Part shown: in pieces, positions 41,708-51,069 of the stretch
Layout of the letters: every line of letters starts with the position of its first letter
How positions within the stretch are numbered: the stretch's first letter is position 1
Assembly: GCA_022711765.1 (NCBI GenBank)
Contig: JAKLEB010000001.1
Coordinates: 499,186-563,185 of the forward strand
Origin: Candidatus Krumholzibacteriota bacterium
GTDB taxonomy: Bacteria > Krumholzibacteriota > Krumholzibacteriia > LZORAL124-64-63
Direction: 5' to 3'
DNA length: 64,000 bases
The notes under the pieces: model-generated
Seen by the model: the letters and a program-made list of their open reading frames with translations, nothing else
Told to the model about the DNA's origin: nothing
Database searches by the model: none
Translations under genes and position numbers: made by a program

Positions 41708-44137
41708 TCACTCCGTCGTCTTGTCGATCACCAGCCACACCGTCGCCAGCGAGGCGAAGATCACCGAGATCTCCTTGAGCGTCTCGAGCGTCGTCGGCCC
41801 CTCCGGCGGCGGCTCGACCGGCACGACGATCGTCGACCCCGGCAGGACCTCGTGCCCGCCCTTGTTCGGCTGCGACAGCCCGTTGGGGTGGACCACCCGC
41901 GTGCGCTGCCGGTCGGCCTTGTCGAGGTAGCCGCCGGCGCGGTCCACGTACCAGTCGATCCTGCGGCCGTCCTCGTGCACGAGCGCCGTCGGGAACCCGA
42001 CCTCGCCGACGACCTTCACGGTGTACTGCTGCTGCGGCACCAGGAGCCGGTCGCCCGCCTCCAGGATGATGTCCTGCGGGCCGCCCGGCTCGGCCATCGC
42101 CGCCTCGAGATCGACGGCCACGTTGCCGAGTCCGGCGCGCTCGACGCGGGCGCCGCGCGCGAAGGCGGTGGGTTTCAGGCCGCCGGCGCGCTCGACGAGG
42201 CCCGACAGCCGCTCGTCCTCGCGCTCGAGACTGAACACGCCGTTGTAGAAGACCTCGCCCTTGACGGTCACCAGCCGTTGCTGCTCGTACCAGGGCAGAC
42301 GCCGCACGACGACCTGATCGTACGGCTGCAGGAGCACGTCGCCGCCCCGCTGCAGGTAGTTCGGTGAGAGGTCGAAGACCAGGGTCTGCACGGTGGCGCC
42401 GGTGGGCTTCTCCGCCGCCGCCGAGAAGACCTTCTCCGGCTGCAGGCGCTGCACCTCGACGTGCGCGAGGTCGCCCGTGGCGGGGATCCCGCCCGCGCGC
42501 ACGATGAGGTCGCGCAAGGTCAGGCCGCGGCGGTACTCGTAGGTGTCCGGCTGGCGGACCTCGCCGTTGATCGTCACCGTCTCGCGGTCGAGCATCTCCC
42601 CGAGCGCGAAGACCCGCAGCACGTCGCGCTCCTGCAGCGGCACGTCCGCCGCCTCGCCGCGCAGCACCGCGCCCAGCGGCAGGGTCACCGACGACAGCCG
42701 TTCCTGCAGGTCGATCCGGTCGATGATCGCGACCTCGAGCAGGACGTCCGGCCAGGCGCCGCCGGCCCGCTCGACCAGCTCGCGCACCGTCAGCCCCTGG
42801 TTGAACTGGTAACGGCCGGGCCGCTTGACGTGGCCGACGATCTCGACCCAGCCCCACAGCTTGTCCTCGATCTGGTCGACCGTCACGATGTCGCCGTCCA
42901 GCAGGACGCTCGCCGCCGGGTCGACGAGGCCGCCGGTCGCCGGATCGAGGTCGACGTCCAGGAACGTGCGGTCGGGCAGGTCGTCGCGGCGCAGCGCGGG
43001 CGGCACGATGCGCTCGACGTGCACGATCGCAGCCGCGGCCTGGGGCGTGAAGCCGCCCGCGAACCCGATCAGGTCGGCCAGCGTCTCGCCGTCGCGCAGC
43101 TCGTAGTACGCGGGCCGCCGCACCGCGCCCTGCAGCAGGACCGTGCGGCCGCGCGGCGGCACCAGCACGGTGTCGCCCTCGCGCAGGACCTCGTCGCCGT
43201 CGCGCACGCCGGACAGGAGGTAGCGGTAGAGGTCGAGGCTCGCGACGGTCTTGCCGGCGCGCACGAGCTGGAGATCGCGCAGGCTGCCGCCCTCGGTCGG
43301 ACCGCCGGCGGCGTAGATCGCCGTCAGGAGCGTCGCGACCGAGCTCAGCTCGTAGCCGCCCGGCTGCTCGACGTCCCCGATCACGAACACGCGGATCGCG
43401 CGCAGCCGGCCCAGCGAGACGTCGACCCGGATCGACCCGTCCGCGATCCCCGCGTAGCTCCCGGCGAGCCGGTCGCGGATCGCGTCGCCGACCGCGGCGA
43501 GCGACCGGTTCTGGCAGACGACCTTCCCGCCGCGCGGCAAGATGATGCTGCCGTCGCGGTCGACGACCCGCTCGACGTGCAGCTCGACCTCCCCCCACGC
43601 GTCCACCACGATCTCGTCGCCCACGCCGATCAGGTAGTCGGCCGGGACCGGGCCGAACGACGGCGGCGTGAAGACCCCGGCCGGCAAGCGGAAGAACGTG
43701 CGGCCGAAGAGCTCGAGCGGCGGCGGCCCTGCGAGCGCGGTGAGCGACGAATCGGCCGCGCCGGAGGACGCCTCGCCGCCGCTCAGGGGCAGGGCGATCT
43801 CCGGCCGTTCGATCCAGTAGCTCCGCTCGCCGCGCCCGCCCGCCGGCGCCGCGGTCTCGGCGGCCGCGCGCGGCGCGCGGTCGTCGATCCCGCCGAGGCT
43901 CGTCCGCCCCGGTCCCGGCGCCGTGTCCGCGACCGCCGGCGCCTGGCCCATCTGCTCGCGGTAGCGGCGGGCGATCTCCCCCTCGGCGAGCCCGGTGCGG
44001 CGGGCGGCCTCGCGGATCAGCTCGGGCGTGAGATCCTGGGCGGGGAGCGTCCCGGCGAGGCAGCAGGCGACGAGAACGAAAGGCAGGAGACGGCGCGACC
44101 GGCGCCAGGCGGCGGCCAACGAGCTGGCGGACGACAA
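41708..44137 (-). CDS. Polysaccharide export outer-membrane protein with multiple SLBB domains
   Basis: 809 aa, far longer than Wza (about 380) because of repeated SLBB modules. Signal peptide 1-33 with cleavage LPA before Gln34; no lipobox Cys at the site. The Poly_export domain (about 170-260) has DYLIGVGDEIVVDAWG and DGSIILPRGGKV; then a series of five or so SLBB units, each with a V.G.V..PG.Y-like strand (IGDVEQPGGYEL, LQGAVRRPAYYEL, VGHVKRPGRYQF, INGEVRQPDTYEY, KGEVFYNGVF, VGEVGFPTAL). A C-terminal helix (IFASLATVWLVIDKTTE) may cross the membrane. TTG 44137 is chosen for GGAGG 7 nt upstream and fit to the signal peptide. First gene of the export operon. Confidence 0.9.
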   Translation of the reverse strand: MSSASSLAAAWRRSRRLLPFVLVACCLAGTLPAQDLTPELIREAARRTGLAEGEIARRYREQMGQAPAVADTAPGPGRTSLGGIDDRAPRAAAETAAPAGGRGERSYWIERPEIALPLSGGEASSGAADSSLTALAGPPPLELFGRTFFRLPAGVFTPPSFGPVPADYLIGVGDEIVVDAWGEVELHVERVVDRDGSIILPRGGKVVCQNRSLAAVGDAIRDRLAGSYAGIADGSIRVDVSLGRLRAIRVFVIGDVEQPGGYELSSVATLLTAIYAAGGPTEGGSLRDLQLVRAGKTVASLDLYRYLLSGVRDGDEVLREGDTVLVPPRGRTVLLQGAVRRPAYYELRDGETLADLIGFAGGFTPQAAAAIVHVERIVPPALRRDDLPDRTFLDVDLDPATGGLVDPAASVLLDGDIVTVDQIEDKLWGWVEIVGHVKRPGRYQFNQGLTVRELVERAGGAWPDVLLEVAIIDRIDLQERLSSVTLPLGAVLRGEAADVPLQERDVLRVFALGEMLDRETVTINGEVRQPDTYEYRRGLTLRDLIVRAGGIPATGDLAHVEVQRLQPEKVFSAAAEKPTGATVQTLVFDLSPNYLQRGGDVLLQPYDQVVVRRLPWYEQQRLVTVKGEVFYNGVFSLEREDERLSGLVERAGGLKPTAFARGARVERAGLGNVAVDLEAAMAEPGGPQDIILEAGDRLLVPQQQYTVKVVGEVGFPTALVHEDGRRIDWYVDRAGGYLDKADRQRTRVVHPNGLSQPNKGGHEVLPGSTIVVPVEPPPEGPTTLETLKEISVIFASLATVWLVIDKTTE

Positions 44138-44176
44138 ACCGGGTCCTCCCGTCGGGGAACGAGGCGACTGGCCGGA

Positions 44177-44205
44177 ATTATGGAGGAGTGCCCGTACCGT
44201 CGCAA
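44177..44205 (-). promoter_or_regulatory. Promoter of the polysaccharide export operon
   Basis: Minus-strand TTGCGA (44205-44200, 4/6), 17 bp, CATAAT (44182-44177, 5/6). It begins 4 nt beyond the ribF stop. Start near 44170; leader about 33 nt. Probably transcribes the seven genes down to 34884, since no other promoter-like gap exists between them. Confidence 0.75.
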
Positions 44206-44208
44206 CGC

Positions 44209-45309
44209 CTAATCGCCGGGAAACGGCGTGGCCGCCACGACCTCGCGGGCCTGCGCCTCGTCGTGGCGCAGCTGCACGACGAGGTCGTCGACGCCGCCGA
44301 ACCGCCTCTCGTCGCGCAGCCGCCGCAGCCACTCCACCTTGACCGTGCGCCCGCGCAGGTCGCCCGCGAAGTCGAAGAGGTGGACCTCGAGGCGGGGCAG
44401 CGGGAGGCCGTCGCCGTGAAAGGTCGGCACGTTCCCGAAGTTGAGCATCCCGCCGTAGAGGCGCCACCGGCCGTGGCCCGGCGACACGACGTCGCCGTGG
44501 CGGTCGATCTCGGGCAGCGACTCCTCGACGAAGCGGAGCAGGCCGTCGCCGCCCGGCGTCGCGACGTCGCCCGGAACCTGCACGCGGCAAGCATAGACGC
44601 CGGGCGCCGGCAGGAGCTTGCGCGGGTTGAGCGGCTGCACGTTCGCGGTGGGGAAGCCGATCGTCAGCCCGCGCCCGTCGCCGGGACTGACCTCTCCCCA
44701 GGCGGCGTAGGGCCGGCCGAGCATGGCGCTGGCCGCCGCGCAGTCGCCCGCCGAAAGCGCGTTGCGGATCGCCGAGCTCGAGATCACGCGCCCCTGCCAG
44801 CTCGTGGGCGGCAGCTCGTCCAGGCTGTAGCCCAGCCGGGCGCCGAGTTCGCGGAGCGCCGCCGCGTCGCCGCGCCGGTCCTTGCCGAGGTGGACGTCGT
44901 GGCCGGCCACGAAGTGCGTCATGCCCAGCCACTCGACGAGGAACCGCTTGACGAAGTCGCGGTAGTCGAGTCGCGACAGCGCCGCACTGAAGTCCATCGC
45001 CACCAGCACGTCGACGCCGAGCTGCTCCAGCAGCGCAAGTCGCTCGCGCCAGGTGGTCAGGAGGAACGGACCGCCGGCGCCGCCGAGCACCAGGCGCGGG
45101 TGGCGCCGGAACGTGAACAGCACGGACGCGCGCAGGCGGTCGCGGTCCTTGGCCTCCAGGAGGGCTGCCACGAGCGCCTGGTGGCCGCGGTGCAGCCCGT
45201 CGAAGGAGCCGAGCGCGAGGGCGCAAGGCGCGGTGTCGCGCGGGGCGAGGTCGAGGTCGCCGGCGAGCACCCGGTCGAGATACTCCTCGTTCAGGCGGAT
45301 CATCCGCAT
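44209..45309 (-). CDS. ribF: Bifunctional riboflavin kinase/FAD synthetase
   Basis: 366 aa; makes FMN from riboflavin and then FAD. N-terminal nucleotidyltransferase has GSFDGLHRGHQ (34-44) and VISSSAIRNAL; the C-terminal kinase has GRGLTIGFPTANVQP and NFGNVPTF, although its loop carries a longer insertion (about 25 residues) than E. coli RibF. ATG 45309 with GAGG 7 nt upstream; a second ATG two codons later is possible. Overlaps truB by 10 nt; last gene of the nusA operon. Confidence 0.95.
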   Translation of the reverse strand: MRMIRLNEEYLDRVLAGDLDLAPRDTAPCALALGSFDGLHRGHQALVAALLEAKDRDRLRASVLFTFRRHPRLVLGGAGGPFLLTTWRERLALLEQLGVDVLVAMDFSAALSRLDYRDFVKRFLVEWLGMTHFVAGHDVHLGKDRRGDAAALRELGARLGYSLDELPPTSWQGRVISSSAIRNALSAGDCAAASAMLGRPYAAWGEVSPGDGRGLTIGFPTANVQPLNPRKLLPAPGVYACRVQVPGDVATPGGDGLLRFVEESLPEIDRHGDVVSPGHGRWRLYGGMLNFGNVPTFHGDGLPLPRLEVHLFDFAGDLRGRTVKVEWLRRLRDERRFGGVDDLVVQLRHDEAQAREVVAATPFPGD

Positions 45310-46316
45310 GGTTCGTCCTCTGGGCTCGCGGCCGCGCCGAGGGGAAAGACCGCCGCCAGGACCGGCCGGCCGCCGTCCGGATCGCGCCGGGCGACGGCCG
45401 CCAGGTGGCCAGCGGGGTCGAGGAATCGGCAGAGAGCCGGGACGGGCAGGGGCACCCAGTCGGGCTCCGGCTGGCCGCCGCGGCGCAGGTGCGCCGCGCG
45501 GTCTTCGTCGAGGGTGAAGGCCGGCACGTGCGGCAGGGCGTCGGCGAGCGGCCGCACCAGCGCGGCCAGCTCGGGCGCCGCCGCGAGCGCGGCCAGGGTC
45601 ACGGCTTCCGCCACCGCGAAGGGACCCACCTCCAGGCGGCGCAGCGCGTGGAGGTGCGCGCAGGTCGCGAGCGCGGTCCCGAGATCGCGGGCCAGCGCGC
45701 GGATGTAGGTGCCGCTGCCGCAGACGACGTCGAGGCCGATCTCGTACACCAGGCCGTCGGACGCCAGATGACCCTCCTCGCCCGTCCGCGGCGTCTCCCC
45801 CCACCGCCTGGCCGTGACCGTCAGCCGATCGATCCGGACCGGTCGCGACGCGGGCGCCGCCACGACCTGTCCGGCGCGCACCAGCTCGTGCAGCGAACGG
45901 CCGCCGCGCTTGATCGCCGAGAGCAACGGCGGCAGCTGAGGGTAGGTGCCGGTCAGCGAGGCGAGCGCGGCGGCGAGATCGTCGGGCGTGGCCGCGACCG
46001 GCGCCCGAGCGGTCACGGCGCCCTCGCGATCGTGGCTGTCGGTCGCCGTCCCCAGGCGGATCGTCGCGGCGTAACGCTTGTCGAGGCCCTGCAGGAACGG
46101 CTGCAGGCGGGTCGCCGCGCCGGCGAGGACGATCAGCAGGCCGGTCGCCAGCGGATCGAGCGTCCCGGCGTGGCCGACCCGGAAACGCGGCTGTCCGCGC
46201 CGCCGGCGGGGCGGCTCGGGCTGGAGCAGCCGGCTGACCGTCTCGGTCACCTGGCGCGACGTCGGGCCGGCCTCCTTGTCCACGAGCAGGAACCCGCTGG
46301 GCGCGTTCACCGTCAC
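45300..46316 (-). CDS. truB: tRNA pseudouridine-55 synthase
   Basis: 338 aa. Catalytic Asp54 in VGHAGTLDPLATGLL; other motifs GFLLVDKEAGPTSRQV, KRYAATIRLGTATDSHD, LLSAIKRGGRSLHELVRAG and CGSGTYIRALARDLG. GTG 46316 overlaps the upstream stop as GTGA. The C-terminal 80 residues resemble the PUA-like extension but are divergent. Confidence 0.95.
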   Translation of the reverse strand: MTVNAPSGFLLVDKEAGPTSRQVTETVSRLLQPEPPRRRRGQPRFRVGHAGTLDPLATGLLIVLAGAATRLQPFLQGLDKRYAATIRLGTATDSHDREGAVTARAPVAATPDDLAAALASLTGTYPQLPPLLSAIKRGGRSLHELVRAGQVVAAPASRPVRIDRLTVTARRWGETPRTGEEGHLASDGLVYEIGLDVVCGSGTYIRALARDLGTALATCAHLHALRRLEVGPFAVAEAVTLAALAAAPELAALVRPLADALPHVPAFTLDEDRAAHLRRGGQPEPDWVPLPVPALCRFLDPAGHLAAVARRDPDGGRPVLAAVFPLGAAASPEDEPCG

Positions 46317-47692
46317 TCCGCCTCGAGCAACGCCGCGGTGATCGCCGCCGCGACCGAGTCGCCGTCGCCCTCGACGGTGCAACCCGCGGCGGCCCGGTGG
46401 CCGCCGCCGCCGAAGCGCGCGGCCACCGCCTGAACGTCACCCCCGTTCGCACGCAACGAGACGCGCCAGACGCCGGTGTCGAGCTCCTTCAGGAGCGCGG
46501 CGTAGCGGACCCCCGCGACCGAGGTCAGCACGTTGACGAAGCCCTCGGTCTCCGTGAGCGGCGCCCGGGTCGCCGCGCGCATCTCGCGGGTGATCCGCAT
46601 GACCGCGACGCGGCCGCCGCCGGCGTAGGCCAGGCCGGCCAGCGCCAGCTGCAGCAGCGCGAGCCCCTCGCGCTGGCGCTGGTGCAGGAGGCGATGCTGC
46701 ACGCCGGCGGTGTCGACGCCGCGGGCGGCGAGTTCGGCCGCGAGCCGGAAGGTCGCGGGCCGCACGTTGTCGAAGCGGAAGCCGCCGGTGTCGCCCGCGA
46801 GCCCCGCGAAGAGATTCGTCGCGAGATCGACGCCGATCGCCGCGGGGTCGTCGCCGGTGAGCGCCTGGATCACGCGGTAGACCAGCGTGCAGGTGGACTC
46901 GGCGCGCTCGTCGACCCATCCGGGCACCGGCGCCCGGCGCCCCGTGATCAGGTGATGGTCGACGCAGAGCACGGTCGCCGCGCGATCGAGCGTCTCCTGC
47001 AGGGGGCCGCAGCGATCCGTGCGGTGGCAGTCCAGGAGGACCGCGACGTCCGGCGGCTCCGCCGCGAATCGCGCCGGCGCCTCCTCGGGTGGCACCGCGT
47101 CCGCCCACCCCGGCAGCGTGTCGAGGCCGGGCCCCGGGTCGGGGAAGCGGAACGCGACCACGTCCTTGTCGAGGTCCGCGAGCGCGGCGGCGAGCGCCAG
47201 GGTCGCGCCGACGGAGTCGGGATCGGGATTCCAGTGGCCGGTCAGCCACACCCGCCCGGCCGCCTGCAGCGGCTCGACGAGCTCGCGCGGCGGCACGAGG
47301 TCCGCGAGCTCGAGCGCGCGGTACCGCGCCCGCGGGTCCTGGAACTCGCCCTTGTCGGCGAGCTCGCGCAGCACCCGCTCCATGCCGAGACCGCGATCGA
47401 GACTGTCGTCGTAGGCGAAGCGCAGCTCGGGCACCGTGCGCAGCCGCAGGACCTGACCCAGCTGCCGCTGCAGGAACCCCGCCGCCCTGTGCAGGCCGAC
47501 CAGGCTCTTCTGCCGGTCCGTCTCGTCGCCCGTGATCGCGACGTAGATCCGCGCCTGGCTGTGATCGCGGTTGAGCTCGACCTGCGAGATCGACACCAGC
47601 TGGACGCGCGGGTCCTTCACGCGAGTCGCGATCAGGTCGCTGAGCGCGCGCTGGATCGAAGCGCTGAGGCGGCCATGCTGGTGAGGATCCAT
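46313..47692 (-). CDS. Fusion of ribosome-binding factor A with DHH/DHHA1 phosphoesterase (NrnA-like)
   Basis: 459 aa in one uninterrupted frame. Residues 1-115 are RbfA, the 30S maturation factor: HGRLSASIQRALSDLIATRVKDPRV, LNRDHSQARIYV, LRTVPELRFAYDDSLDRG. Residues about 147-455 are a complete nano-RNase/pAp phosphatase-like DHH protein: HWNPDPDSVGA (His153, Asp157, Asp159), LLDCHRTDR (Asp221), VDHH (245-248 region), AGDTGGFRFDN (Asp301) and the DHHA1 RNA-binding motif RFGGGGHRAAAG (427-437). All metal-ligand positions seem intact. In most bacteria rbfA and nrnA are separate adjacent genes. ATG 47692 with AGGTG upstream matches the RbfA start. It lies 115 nt after infB and overlaps truB (GTGA). 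Confidence 0.93.
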   Translation of the reverse strand: MDPHQHGRLSASIQRALSDLIATRVKDPRVQLVSISQVELNRDHSQARIYVAITGDETDRQKSLVGLHRAAGFLQRQLGQVLRLRTVPELRFAYDDSLDRGLGMERVLRELADKGEFQDPRARYRALELADLVPPRELVEPLQAAGRVWLTGHWNPDPDSVGATLALAAALADLDKDVVAFRFPDPGPGLDTLPGWADAVPPEEAPARFAAEPPDVAVLLDCHRTDRCGPLQETLDRAATVLCVDHHLITGRRAPVPGWVDERAESTCTLVYRVIQALTGDDPAAIGVDLATNLFAGLAGDTGGFRFDNVRPATFRLAAELAARGVDTAGVQHRLLHQRQREGLALLQLALAGLAYAGGGRVAVMRITREMRAATRAPLTETEGFVNVLTSVAGVRYAALLKELDTGVWRVSLRANGGDVQAVAARFGGGGHRAAAGCTVEGDGDSVAAAITAALLEAE

Positions 47693-47807
47693 GATCACCT
47701 GTCCTGCGGCGAGCCCACCGACGGCCACAGCCTGAGCCGCCGCCCCGCGGCGCCCGCAGCGCCGCCGCGCCGGCCCGCTGCGGTAGTCATCGCGCGGCGC
47801 CGACTCC

Positions 47808-50669
47808 TCAGAACGTCGTGCGCTTGACTTCCTCGATCTCGAACGTCTCGATGATGTCACCCTCGGCGATCTCGTGGAAATTCTCCAGACCGATGCCGCA
47901 CTCGTAGCCCTGGGCGACCTCGCGCGCGTCCTCCTTGAAGCGCTTGAGCGACGAGATCTTGCCCTCGAAGATCACCATCTCCTCGCGCACGAGCCGGCCG
48001 CGGCTGTTGCGGGTGATCTTGCCTTCCGTGACCATGCAGCCGGCGATCTGGCCGACCTTCGGGATGCGGAAGACCATGCGGACCTCCGCCTTGCCCGTCG
48101 AGACCTCGCGCTTGATCGAGCCGAGGAGACCCGCCATGGCCTTCTTCAGCGTGTCCACGGCCTCGTAGATGATGTCGAAGACCTCGATCTCGACGTGGTG
48201 CTCCTTGGCGAGTTCGCGGATGGCCGCGCCCGGCCGCAGGTGGAAGCCGATGATCAGGGCGCCCGTGTTCGCGGCGAGCAGCACGTCCGACTCGCTGATG
48301 GCGCCCACCGCCTTGTGGACGATGCGCACCTGGACCTCGCTGGTGCCGAGCTCCAGGAGCTGGTCCGCCAGCGCCTCGACCGAGCCGGACACGTCGCCCT
48401 TGATGATGATGGGCAATTCCTTGAGGTCCGCGGCCGTGATCAGGCTCGCCAGGGAATCCAGGCTCAGCTTCTTCCGCGGGGCCGTCAGCTGCTGGACGCG
48501 CATCTCCTGCTGCCGGCGCGCCGAGATCTCGCGGGCCTCGCGCTCGCTCTCCATCACGTAGAAGCGGTCGCCGGCCTCCGGCACGTCGTTGGCGCCCATC
48601 ACCTCGGCCGGCTGGCCCGGCAGGCAGGCCTCGAGCTTCTCGCCGCGCTCGTTCACCAGCGCGCGGACCCGTCCGTCGCAGAGGCCGACCACGAAGATGT
48701 CGCCCACCTTCAGGGTGCCGCGCTCGATGAGCACGGAGAAGACCACGCCCCGACCCGGCTCCTTGCGGGCCTCGATCACGGTGCCGCGCGCGGGGCCCTT
48801 GGGGCTCGCCTGCAACTCGAGGACCTCGGCCTGCAGGTGCACCAGCTCGAGCAGGCGTTCGATGTTGATGCCCTTCTTGGCCGAGATCTCGGCGCAGAGC
48901 ACCTGACCGCCGAACTCCTCGACGAGGATGCCGTGCTGGGTCAGCTCCTGCTTGACCCGCGCCGGGTTCGCGTCGGGCAGGTCGATCTTGTTGACCGCGA
49001 CGATGACCGGCACGCCGGCCGCCTTCGCGTGGTTGAGCGCCTCGACCGTCTGGGGCATCACGCCGTCGTTGGCCGCGACGATGAGGATCACGATGTCGGT
49101 GACCTGGGCGCCGCGCGCGCGCATCGCGGTGAACGCGGCGTGGCCCGGCGTGTCGAGGAAGGTGATCGGGCCGCCCGCGGTCTCCACGCGGTAGGCGCCG
49201 ATGTGCTGCGTGATCCCGCCAGCCTCGCCGGCGATCACGTTGGTGCTGCGGATCCGGTCGAGAAGCGAGGTCTTGCCGTGGTCCACGTGACCCATGACCG
49301 TCACGACCGGCGCGCGGTGCTCGAGGTCCTCGGCCGCCACCTTCTCGTCCTTGTGCTCGAGGATCTCCTCGCCGTACTCGCTGAGGAACTCGATGTCGGC
49401 TTCGTACTCCTCGGCCAGCAGCTCGATCTGCTCCCGTTCCAGGCGCTGGTTCATGGTCACCATGGCGCCGACGCTGAAGAGCTTGCCGATGATCTCGCGC
49501 GCGGGCACCTCCAGCTTCTCGGCGAACTCCTGAACGGTGATGAACGGCGTGATGCGCAGGATGTCCTCCTCGGTTGCGGCTTCCTGTTGACCGCCTTTGC
49601 GGCGCTTGCGGCGGCTGCCGGCGGTGCCGTCCATCTGGGCCATGGTCTGCTTGAGCTGCCGCTCGACCTCGGCCTCGTCGACCTTCTTCTTCTTCGAACG
49701 CGACCGCTTGCGCCGGCCGCCCGCAACTTCCTTGGCGGCTTTCTCATCCTGGCGGCGCCGGATGGCCGCCTGGATCGATTCCTTCACGCTCTGCGAGCTG
49801 GCGCCGATCGTCTCGCCCGTCGCGGGCGGCGCGACGGCCGCAGGCGTCTCCACGGCGGCCGCACGCACGATGTCGCCGACCTTGAAACCGTCGTTCTTCA
49901 CGATCGGGCGGCGCGCGCCGGACGGTTCGGCCTCGCCGGCTGCGGGCGCGGCGGCCTCCGCCGGCGGCTCCTCGACCGCCGGCGGCGCGGCCGGCGCGGC
50001 AGCCTCGACTCCGCTCGCCGCCGCCGGCGCGACCTCTTCGCGCAGGGGCGCCACCGGCAGGGGGCCATCCAGCGTCGCGGCGGTTCCGGACGTGTCCGGC
50101 TCGGCCGCGGCCGCCGCCGCCTCGCCCTCGCCCGCGACGTGCCTGGGTCGCTTGACGAGGCGCGCCTGGCGGTGCTCTTCCCGTTGCTGCTGCAATTCCT
50201 CGGCGATCCGCGCCTTCTCCTGGCGCGCCGCTTCCGCCTGCGCCTCGCGCGCCTGCTCCTGCGCGGCCTTCTTCGCCGCCGCTTCCTTGGCGACCTTGGT
50301 CAGCTGCCCCGTCTTGGTGATCACGACGACCTGGGATTTCGCCGGCGCCTTCTTCTTCTTGGCGACCTTCTTCGGCTTCGGTTTCTCCGCCGGCTCCGGC
50401 TCCTCCTGCGGCTGCGGGCGCGGCAGAGGACGCAGGCTGGCGATGCTCTCGAGCTTCGAGGCGTCCATCCCGTGGGCCTTGGCGTAGTTGCGCCGGGCGA
50501 GCTCGCGCTTGCGCTGGAAGACCGCGTGGACCTTGTCCACCGCGTCGTCCTCGACCACGCTCATGTGGCTCTTCGCCTCGACCTTCATCTTCTGGAGGAG
50601 GACCATGATCTGCTTGCTGTCGACACCGTAGTGCCGGGCCAGTTCGTAAACTCTGAGCTTCCTCACCAA
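47808..50669 (-). CDS. infB: Translation initiation factor IF-2
   Basis: 953 aa GTPase that brings initiator tRNA to the 30S subunit. N-terminal IF2N module ([21 protein letters not shown]), a long Ala/Pro/Lys/Glu-rich linker (about 70-330) with basic clusters ([14 protein letters not shown]), a second IF2N-like module ([22 protein letters not shown]), the G domain with GHVDHGKT (about 460), DTPGH (about 507) and NKID (about 561), then domains II-IV. TTG 50669 has GGAGG 7 nt upstream; GTG 50666 is the next codon and equally possible. 25 nt after ylxQ. Confidence 0.97.
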   Translation of the reverse strand: MVRKLRVYELARHYGVDSKQIMVLLQKMKVEAKSHMSVVEDDAVDKVHAVFQRKRELARRNYAKAHGMDASKLESIASLRPLPRPQPQEEPEPAEKPKPKKVAKKKKAPAKSQVVVITKTGQLTKVAKEAAAKKAAQEQAREAQAEAARQEKARIAEELQQQREEHRQARLVKRPRHVAGEGEAAAAAAEPDTSGTAATLDGPLPVAPLREEVAPAAASGVEAAAPAAPPAVEEPPAEAAAPAAGEAEPSGARRPIVKNDGFKVGDIVRAAAVETPAAVAPPATGETIGASSQSVKESIQAAIRRRQDEKAAKEVAGGRRKRSRSKKKKVDEAEVERQLKQTMAQMDGTAGSRRKRRKGGQQEAATEEDILRITPFITVQEFAEKLEVPAREIIGKLFSVGAMVTMNQRLEREQIELLAEEYEADIEFLSEYGEEILEHKDEKVAAEDLEHRAPVVTVMGHVDHGKTSLLDRIRSTNVIAGEAGGITQHIGAYRVETAGGPITFLDTPGHAAFTAMRARGAQVTDIVILIVAANDGVMPQTVEALNHAKAAGVPVIVAVNKIDLPDANPARVKQELTQHGILVEEFGGQVLCAEISAKKGINIERLLELVHLQAEVLELQASPKGPARGTVIEARKEPGRGVVFSVLIERGTLKVGDIFVVGLCDGRVRALVNERGEKLEACLPGQPAEVMGANDVPEAGDRFYVMESEREAREISARRQQEMRVQQLTAPRKKLSLDSLASLITAADLKELPIIIKGDVSGSVEALADQLLELGTSEVQVRIVHKAVGAISESDVLLAANTGALIIGFHLRPGAAIRELAKEHHVEIEVFDIIYEAVDTLKKAMAGLLGSIKREVSTGKAEVRMVFRIPKVGQIAGCMVTEGKITRNSRGRLVREEMVIFEGKISSLKRFKEDAREVAQGYECGIGLENFHEIAEGDIIETFEIEEVKRTTF

Positions 50670-50694
50670 GGTCGCACCTCCAGCCGCACCGACG

Positions 50695-51069
50695 TCAGTC
50701 CAACGTCGCGGAATCCGCCCGGGAATCGGCCACCACGCCGAGTTCGACCAGCCCGCGCACGAAGCCGGGATCCGCCACCGCCACCACCACCAGCTCGCGG
50801 CGCCCGAGCTGCCTGGCCAGATCGTCGCGGTCGAACAGTCCGTCCACGAAGCCGCGGACCGGCGCGAGCCGGCGCAGCTTCGCCCGCTGCCGCCCGCTCG
50901 CGTCGGCCGCGATGACCACCACCGGCCGGTCACCGCGCTCCACGAGCTGGACGACCGCCGTGGTCCCCACCGCGAGCCGGCCGGCCCGGCGCGCGAGGCC
51001 CAGCAAACCCAGCGCGCGCTCCGCCCGCGGATCGATCGCGCGCCGCCGCGCTCGCTCGCCCGCCGTCAT
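50695..51069 (-). CDS. L7Ae-type RNA-binding protein, YlxQ-like
   Basis: 124 aa small basic protein of the L7Ae/L30e fold: ALGLLGLARRAGRLAVGTTAVVQLV and VVVIAADASGRQRAKL are typical of YlxQ. It sits in the place usual for YlxQ/YlxR between nusA and infB, which is strong support. Starts immediately after the nusA stop (TAG then ATG). Role: RNA binding in the ribosome/transcription context, details unknown. A separate YlxR (DUF448) gene is absent. Confidence 0.85.
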   Translation of the reverse strand: MTAGERARRRAIDPRAERALGLLGLARRAGRLAVGTTAVVQLVERGDRPVVVIAADASGRQRAKLRRLAPVRGFVDGLFDRDDLARQLGRRELVVVAVADPGFVRGLVELGVVADSRADSATLD

